In this document: positions 4,951 through 8,034 of the stretch, one piece after another
How the letters are laid out: each line of letters opens with the position of its first letter
Numbering within the stretch: the stretch's first letter is position 1
NCBI GenBank assembly: GCA_943354625.1
Contig: CALRCS010000027.1
Coordinates: 1 to 8,034 of the forward strand
Direction: 5' to 3'
DNA from: Candidatus Nomurabacteria bacterium
GTDB lineage: Bacteria > Patescibacteriota > Minisyncoccia > Phycocordibacterales > PALSA-1337
DNA: 8,034 nucleotides
The notes under the pieces: model-generated
The model's input: only the letters and a program-made list of their open reading frames with translations
What the model was told of the DNA's origin: nothing
Database searches by the model: none
Translations under genes and position numbers: made by a program

Positions 4951-5845
4951 TTTGTGAACTCAAGATTGTTATCGCTTTTGTAACTACTGGAACTATATCA
5001 TTATAAAAATTAAGCTCTGAAATATCAGCTAGTCGAAACCACTTTCCATCATCAAGTCCTGGCTTCTCTGCGAGTTTTATATCTACAAAATTTGATTCAG
5101 CTAGGAAATAGTGCACTTGTTTTCGAATCTTCCCTAGTTCTGGATCTGAGGCAATGTATTCATTATTTCCCAAATCATCTTTAATCACAACATCAAGCCC
5201 CATTTCCTCTTTTACTTTATTAACTGTACCCTCACGAATATCACCTTGTGGAATTTTACCCTTTGATAAAGTCCAATGACCAAAAATGTCATGGACAAAA
5301 GCCATATAGATATCCTTGCCGTCTTTTGCATATACAACAGCTCCACCAAGATTTTGTATTGGCATCTCATCGTATGGAATATCTTCTATTCTCTTCTTTT
5401 TCTTTGGTGATGAATCCTTACCAGGTTCTCCGAGCTCCTTGTATACAGAACCTAGAACACCGTTAATGAATTTACCACTATTTTCCCCACCAAAACTCTT
5501 TGCAAGCTCTATAGCCTCATTTATAGCAACCTTCGCTGGTACTTCCTTACGATCAGAAAAAAGAAGCTCGTAAAGACCGATTCTGAGAACATTTCTATCA
5601 ACTATAGAAATCTTATTTAGTGGCCAATCAGGTGCAGCCTTTTCTATTATTTTATCCAAATCCTCCCTTTTTGATAGTATGTTTTGAGTCAGCTCTTCTA
5701 TAAAATGCAAATCTCCCATACCGGGTGCAAACTCCTCTGCAATACGAGAAATTGTTCCTTTTATATTTACTTTATCATAATTCCTGAAATCCCACTCAAA
5801 AAGTGTTTGGAGTGCTACGGATCTTGATAAGTGTCTGTTTGCCAT
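4946..5845 (-). CDS. nusB: NusB antitermination factor fused to a Nudix-like domain
   Basis: A 299-residue two-domain protein, about twice the length of ordinary NusB. Residues 1-140 are NusB, the RNA-binding factor that with NusE (S10) promotes antitermination on rRNA operons: RHLSRSVALQTLFEWD at 4-19, IVDRNVLRIGLYELLF at 81-96 and VPAKVAINEAIELAKSFG at 102-119, then KFINGVLGSV at 125-134. A polar Lys-rich linker covers about 141-155. Residues 163-299 form a Nudix-hydrolase-like domain: strand GGAVVYAKDG, then GHWTLSKGKIPQG, and a Nudix box at 196-217 ending in KVKEEMGL. The box deviates from GX5EX7REUXEEXGU: it is one residue short and reads NK where RE is expected, but keeps the EE pair. 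Altered or lost catalysis is possible. The gene starts 30 bp after rpmF with no Shine-Dalgarno and ends 9 bp before rnc. The fusion is in one frame and well supported. Confidence 0.92.
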   Translation of the reverse strand: MANRHLSRSVALQTLFEWDFRNYDKVNIKGTISRIAEEFAPGMGDLHFIEELTQNILSKREDLDKIIEKAAPDWPLNKISIVDRNVLRIGLYELLFSDRKEVPAKVAINEAIELAKSFGGENSGKFINGVLGSVYKELGEPGKDSSPKKKKRIEDIPYDEMPIQNLGGAVVYAKDGKDIYMAFVHDIFGHWTLSKGKIPQGDIREGTVNKVKEEMGLDVVIKDDLGNNEYIASDPELGKIRKQVHYFLAESNFVDIKLAEKPGLDDGKWFRLADISELNFYNDIVPVVTKAITILSSQI

Positions 5846-5875
5846 ATTATTTTTTTGAGGAACTCAATTTATTTT

Positions 5876-6103
5876 TTATTTTGCTACTTCTGCTTTCTTT
5901 TTATTCTTTGCGACTTTCTTTGCTACTACTGCTGTCATATCAACCACCTTTTTCCCTCTGTAGGTCCCGCATTTATCGCACATAGTGTGACGAATATGCA
6001 TTGCACTGCAATTTGCACACTTGGAAAGTCTGACATCATCTAAAGCGTGATGTGAACGTCTATTGTCGCGGTGCGACCTATTTGCTCTCATTCGGTTTAC
6101 CAT
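5876..6103 (-). CDS. rpmF: 50S ribosomal protein L32 (bL32)
   Basis: Structural protein of the large ribosomal subunit, near the peptidyl-transferase region. The 75-residue frame has the basic start with RSHRDNRRSHHAL at about 10-21, the family's hallmark, followed by a zinc ribbon of four cysteines at C29, C32, C42 and C45 (CANC and CDKC), so this is the zinc-binding C+ form. The C-terminal 20 residues are a Lys/Ala-rich extension (KKVAKNKKKAEVAK) that looks disordered. It is first in a tight run with nusB-Nudix and rnc. A good promoter with an extended -10 ends only 9 nt upstream of the ATG, so the mRNA is probably leaderless or nearly so. Confidence 0.95.
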   Translation of the reverse strand: MVNRMRANRSHRDNRRSHHALDDVRLSKCANCSAMHIRHTMCDKCGTYRGKKVVDMTAVVAKKVAKNKKKAEVAK

Positions 6104-6141
6104 AGTTGTATTACTATAGCATACCTATATATAAATGCAAA
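6104..6141 (-). promoter_or_regulatory. Promoter of the rpmF-nusB-rnc run
   Basis: On the minus strand TTTGCA (6136-6141), a 17-bp spacer, then TATAGT (6113-6118) preceded by TGC. The -10 is five of six to consensus and extended. It ends 9 nt before the ATG and no Shine-Dalgarno lies between. The core GTATGCTATAGTA is shared exactly with the promoter of the small basic gene at 6790. Confidence 0.6.
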
Positions 6142-6154
6142 AAGATAAGTGGGA

Positions 6155-6196
6155 AATAGAAAAAGCATGAGGTTTTACTCCCATGCTTTTTCTATT
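6155..6196 (-). terminator. Intrinsic terminator of the cold-shock gene
   Basis: A perfect 15-bp stem: 6155-6169 pairs with 6182-6196 (core AAAAAGCATG / CATGCTTTTT) around a 12-nt loop. It begins 10 nt after the csp stop codon. The five Ts at the end of the right arm give a U tract on either strand, so it could act in both directions, but no plus-strand gene is present. Confidence 0.85.
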
Positions 6197-6206
6197 GTTC
6201 AAGATA

Positions 6207-6407
6207 TTAAACTCTTGTAACACCTACTGCTGCTGGACCTTTCTCACCATCTACGACTTCGAAAGAAAGAGTATCTCCTTCTCTCAATTCTTCATAAGTA
6301 ACTCCTCTTAGTTCCTTTGAATGAAAAAATAGATCCTTTGTCTCACCTTCGCGAGTAATGAATCCAAATCCCTTTGGTGTAAGTGTCTTTATTTTACCTG
6401 TTGCCAT
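6207..6407 (-). CDS. csp: Cold-shock-domain protein (CspA family)
   Basis: A 66-residue single-domain OB-fold protein that binds single-stranded RNA/DNA and melts mRNA secondary structure; typical family length. It starts MATGKIKTLTPKGFGFIT, with RNP1 in KGFGFI at 12-17, and has RNP2 as DLFFHSKEL at 25-33; the domain closes with LREGDTLSFEVVDGEKGPAAVGV. It is monocistronic, bounded by its own terminator. The 140-bp region upstream is AT-rich, without a clear Shine-Dalgarno, and holds three candidate -10 boxes, which would permit either a long cold-shock-type leader of about 90 nt or a short one. Whether it is cold-induced cannot be told; many Csp proteins are constitutive. Confidence 0.95.
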   Translation of the reverse strand: MATGKIKTLTPKGFGFITREGETKDLFFHSKELRGVTYEELREGDTLSFEVVDGEKGPAAVGVTRV

Positions 6408-6425
6408 TTGATTTTAAAAAAATTA

Positions 6426-6527
6426 AATATAACAAATTGTACTAAAGCTATGCTATTGATTGCGAAACTCGACTCTGTTTCCTTTTGTAACACCCATTTA
6501 GTATAGCGTATATTGTCAACAAAGCAA
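6426..6527 (-). promoter_or_regulatory. Promoter region of csp (alternative -10 boxes)
   Basis: Minus-strand candidates: TTGCTT (6522-6527), 16 bp, TATACT (6500-6505), which would leave a leader of about 90 nt; TTCGCA, 19 bp, TACAAT (6436-6441); and an extended TGTTATATT at 6426-6434, which gives a leader of roughly a dozen bases. I cannot choose between them. The rest of the csp-to-6548 gap shows nothing further. Confidence 0.35.
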
Positions 6528-6547
6528 TGGCTGAACATAAATCAAAA

Positions 6548-6748
6548 CTATTCTAGTGTAGTTGTAGCAAATTCATCTGTCGTAGTAGATACCATCTGAG
6601 TCTCGATTTCAGTAGTTGTAGAAACAACAAAATCAGAAGAATCAATAGGTAAAGTAACTGGTTTGTTATTTTTTACAAAACTTTGAATCTTATTTGTTAT
6701 AAATAAGGCAACTATTAATAAAACAATTGTAAATATAGATTTTTGCAT
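6548..6748 (-). CDS. Small single-helix membrane protein, Thr-rich tail
   Basis: A 66-residue protein that I do not recognise. Residues 4-18 (SIFTIVLLIVALFIT) form one membrane helix preceded by a positive QK, so it is either a signal anchor or an uncleaved signal peptide. The remainder is low-complexity and rich in Ser/Thr and acidic residues, with an imperfect duplication (VVSTTTEIET then MVSTTTDEFATTT), and is probably exposed outside the membrane. The ATG at 6748 is preferred over an in-frame TTG seven codons upstream because the TTG overlaps a -10-like TGGTAATAA. It begins 41 bp after the small basic gene and may be co-transcribed with it. No terminator is visible after its stop. Confidence 0.5.
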   Translation of the reverse strand: MQKSIFTIVLLIVALFITNKIQSFVKNNKPVTLPIDSSDFVVSTTTEIETQMVSTTTDEFATTTLE

Positions 6749-6789
6749 ATATCTATATCTTATTACCAAATATATTTATGTCAAATAAA

Positions 6790-6903
6790 TTATCTCTTCT
6801 TGGAAGTTTTTAGAGCATTTCTTGCACGCTTTGTTGCAAGACGCTTCTTTGTCTTTCTAGAACGAGACTCTTTTCTTGGTTTACTTGTTCTTGTATGTGT
6901 CAT
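6790..6903 (-). CDS. 37-aa highly basic protein
   Basis: This gene is too short for a usual ORF cutoff. The frame runs ATG at 6903 to TAA at 6790 and encodes 37 residues beginning MTHTRTSKPRKESRSRK and ending ARNALKTSKKR. Seventeen of the 37 residues are Lys or Arg and there is no membrane segment, so it should bind nucleic acid: a small ribosomal, nucleoid or RNA-chaperone-like protein. I do not match it to a named ribosomal protein (not L34, L36, Thx or Sra by sequence). Support for expression is a TGCTATAGT extended -10 that ends 6 nt before the ATG and shares GTATGCTATAGTA with the rpmF promoter. It lies in an informational neighbourhood (csp, rpmF). Function unproven. Confidence 0.6.
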   Translation of the reverse strand: MTHTRTSKPRKESRSRKTKKRLATKRARNALKTSKKR

Positions 6904-6918
6904 GGGGATACTATAGCA
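6904..6918 (-). promoter_or_regulatory. Extended -10 promoter of the 37-aa gene (leaderless)
   Basis: TGC plus TATAGT (6910-6915) on the minus strand, then six bases (ATCCCC) and the ATG. The -35 position holds only a weak TTTTCC. A 7-bp inverted repeat GAAAGGA / TCCTTTC (minus strand, about 6929-6955) lies just upstream and may be the 3' structure of the preceding gene. Confidence 0.5.
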
Positions 6919-6976
6919 TACTATTTTGGAAAGGAAAAAGATGTAGTATCCTTTCTAGCTAAATACTAGAACCTTA

Positions 6977-7498
6977 TTATCGAATTCCTGTATCACAGGA
7001 AATATTAACATTGTTAATAGTCGGCGTCTGAACACTTAAGATTATAGGAGAACATCGTGGTAATGGATTCCCTCCGATCGCCTGAAATGTATAATTTCCA
7101 TACGGAAGGATGATAGTAAAACTTCCATCACTCAGACTTTGAGTAGTTTTCAGCGTACCTCCTTTATCATCAAGGACTTTCACTTCTGTCGCATATGGCT
7201 TTGGCATACATTTTGGATCTGGTGGAATACGCTCTACAGGACATATTGGAGAAAGCATCACTGTACCACTAACCACTGCATTGATTGGATTTGTAGCACT
7301 TGGACAAGCCGCAAATTCACAGAGTGGTCCAGTTCGTCCAACTGCACTACCATCAGGACAGGTCTTGGCTTCCATAGTGCACACTATAGGAGAATTATCC
7401 TTTGGTGGTATGTCACCGTTCTTCAGATCCAATTGCCAAAATAGTATAACTGCTACTATTATAGCAATTGTTAAAATTATAATTGAGTTTTTTGGCAT
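6977..7498 (-). CDS. Membrane-anchored cysteine-rich surface protein
   Basis: A 173-residue exported protein. Residues 5-22 (SIIILTIAIIVAVILFWQ) are an N-terminal signal anchor after MPKN. The exported part holds eight cysteines (C40, C47, C60, C65, C86, C97, C149, C168) and none is in the membrane segment, so up to four disulfides are likely. Residues 40-66 (CTMEAKTCPDGSAVGRTGP... then CEFAACP) form a short Cys module that I associate with secreted CPR proteins. Residues 77-173 look like a carboxypeptidase-regulatory/Ig-like beta sandwich: SGTVMLSPICPV, TEVKVLDDKGG, SDGSFTIILPYGNYTFQA. Function is unknown; attachment or wall structure are guesses. The ATG at 7498 is chosen over one 12 codons upstream because a consensus promoter overlaps that extension, with TATAAT ending 6 nt before 7498. 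Confidence 0.82.
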   Translation of the reverse strand: MPKNSIIILTIAIIVAVILFWQLDLKNGDIPPKDNSPIVCTMEAKTCPDGSAVGRTGPLCEFAACPSATNPINAVVSGTVMLSPICPVERIPPDPKCMPKPYATEVKVLDDKGGTLKTTQSLSDGSFTIILPYGNYTFQAIGGNPLPRCSPIILSVQTPTINNVNISCDTGIR

Positions 7499-7534
7499 GA
7501 GTGCATTATACATCAAAAAAATAATTTCTATCAA
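7499..7534 (-). promoter_or_regulatory. Consensus promoter of the Cys-rich protein gene (leaderless)
   Basis: TTGATA (7529-7534; five of six) is 18 bp from TATAAT (7505-7510; six of six) on the minus strand. The -35 overlaps the TGA stop of the kinase gene. Only GCACTC separates the -10 from the ATG at 7498, so RNA would begin at or within a few bases of the start codon. Confidence 0.68.
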
Positions 7535-8034
7535 TTCAGAGTCTGTAGATACTGTTCTATTTCTTTATGAGATTTTAATACCACTGTCTTTATTTTATAT
7601 GGTTCTAGAAAATTCTTGATCTTTGAGGCTTTGGTACTTTCACGCCCAATCATCTCAAAAAAGAATGTAAGATCTCCCCAAAAAGTTAATTCTTTATGCC
7701 TTTTTTCACTATTAATAATTCGTCCAGCATGATTGAGAAGTCTTCGCCACAATGGGATATCTAGAAAGATTATAGTGTCAGCTCGCTCAGCAATTTCTGG
7801 TTGGATATTAGAATAAAAACCATCTGATACCCATGATTCTTGTTGTATCAATTTAAGTACTTTTTCTTTTACACTAGCATGCACTAGTTCTGGATTTGGA
7901 GTGGTACGACTATTTTGCCCACCTCCATTTTCAAGCCAAAAACGGTCAATGTGAATATGAGGAATATGTTTTTTCTCAGCAATCTTATGTGCTAATGTGG
8001 ACTTTCCACTTCCTGGTAGACCTATAATCGTTAT
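7531..8034 (-). CDS. P-loop kinase-like protein (FlaR/AAA-type), 5' partial
   Basis: The frame is open from the window edge (8034) to TGA at 7531, 167 residues; the first few codons lie outside. The visible start ITIIGLPGSGKSTLA is a Walker A P-loop of a nucleotide-kinase-type NTPase, followed by HIPHIHIDRFWLENG at about 23-37, where an Asp commonly binds the phosphate acceptor. Then comes VSDGFYSN, ADTIIFLDIPLWRRLLNHAGRI (the Walker-B-like strand IIFLD and an Arg-rich lid), and a C-terminal KTVVLKSHKEIEQYL. This order matches the small kinase-like proteins annotated as FlaR-type topology modulation proteins or AAA_17/AAA_18 ATPases, usually about 170-180 residues, so only a few residues are missing. 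The substrate is unknown. A GTG internal start near 7884 would remove the P-loop and is not credible. Confidence 0.85.
   Translation of the reverse strand: MTIIGLPGSGKSTLAHKIAEKKHIPHIHIDRFWLENGGGQNSRTTPNPELVHASVKEKVLKLIQQESWVSDGFYSNIQPEIAERADTIIFLDIPLWRRLLNHAGRIINSEKRHKELTFWGDLTFFFEMIGRESTKASKIKNFLEPYKIKTVVLKSHKEIEQYLQTLN

Noticed and set aside
6453..6497. 14-codon ORF in the csp upstream region
   Set aside because: Its ATG is only 2 nt after the TATACT -10 box, so it would not be transcribed from it, and no SD is present.
6548..6769. TTG start for the small membrane protein
   Set aside because: It overlaps a -10-like TGGTAATAA and adds a charged extension; the ATG at 6748 leaves a normal signal-anchor start.
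6977..7534. Longer start for the Cys-rich protein (ATG at 7534)
   Set aside because: The extra 12 codons overlap a TTGATA-18-TATAAT promoter and the kinase stop codon, and precede the natural signal-anchor start MPKN.
7281..7619. 112-aa plus-strand reading frame
   Set aside because: Antisense to the Cys-rich protein and kinase genes; no motifs and no initiation signal.
1..8034. CRISPR array, insertion sequence, tRNA or rRNA genes
   Set aside because: No regularly spaced direct repeats of suitable length, no transposase motifs or terminal repeats, and no cloverleaf or rRNA-like segments were found on reading both strands.

Overview
This is an AT-rich bacterial window in which every supportable gene lies on the minus strand. 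The best guess for the host is a member of the Patescibacteria/CPR, probably Parcubacteria-like. This is inferred from protein style: an SMC with a Lys/Asp/Glu-rich insert before its ABC signature, a short L32 containing NRRSHHAL, a NusB fused to a Nudix-like domain, a surface protein with the CPDGSAVGRTGP type motif, and compact AT-rich spacing. Full-length rnc, nusB and smc frames contain no internal TGA, which argues against the code-25 lineages (Gracilibacteria/SR1).

Layout from right to left, the direction of transcription. 8034-7531 holds most of a P-loop nucleotide-kinase-like protein (5' end outside the window). 7498-6977 is a membrane-anchored, cysteine-rich surface protein. 6903-6790 is a 37-residue, extremely basic protein, and 6748-6548 a one-helix Thr-rich small membrane protein. 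6407-6207 is a cold-shock-domain protein closed by a strong terminator. 6103-4241 is a compact run rpmF / nusB-Nudix / rnc, linking ribosomal protein L32, an rRNA antitermination factor and RNase III: a ribosome-biogenesis cluster. 4096-3641 encodes a small protein resembling toxin-like RelE/barnase-type nucleases, preceded by a five-unit 11-bp phased A-tract array and ending inside strong hairpins. 3567-1357 is an unusually short SMC ATPase. 1282-731 is a RimL/YdaF-type GNAT acetyltransferase with a terminator. 558-94 is an unrecognised 154-residue protein with a terminator.

The most notable features are as follows. (1) A -10-like hexamer, often as extended TGnTAnnnT, sits only 6-9 nt upstream of the ATG of seven genes, usually with no Shine-Dalgarno, suggesting that leaderless mRNAs are common here. 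(2) The SMC lacks a recognisable hinge. (3) The NusB-Nudix fusion has an atypical Nudix box. (4) The 11-bp phased array predicts curved DNA. (5) The smc/toxin-like gene boundary holds nested hairpins, one with a GAAA loop and one sequestering the only near-perfect Shine-Dalgarno noticed. No tRNA, rRNA, IS element or CRISPR array was seen. No gene-free stretch exceeds 300 bases.
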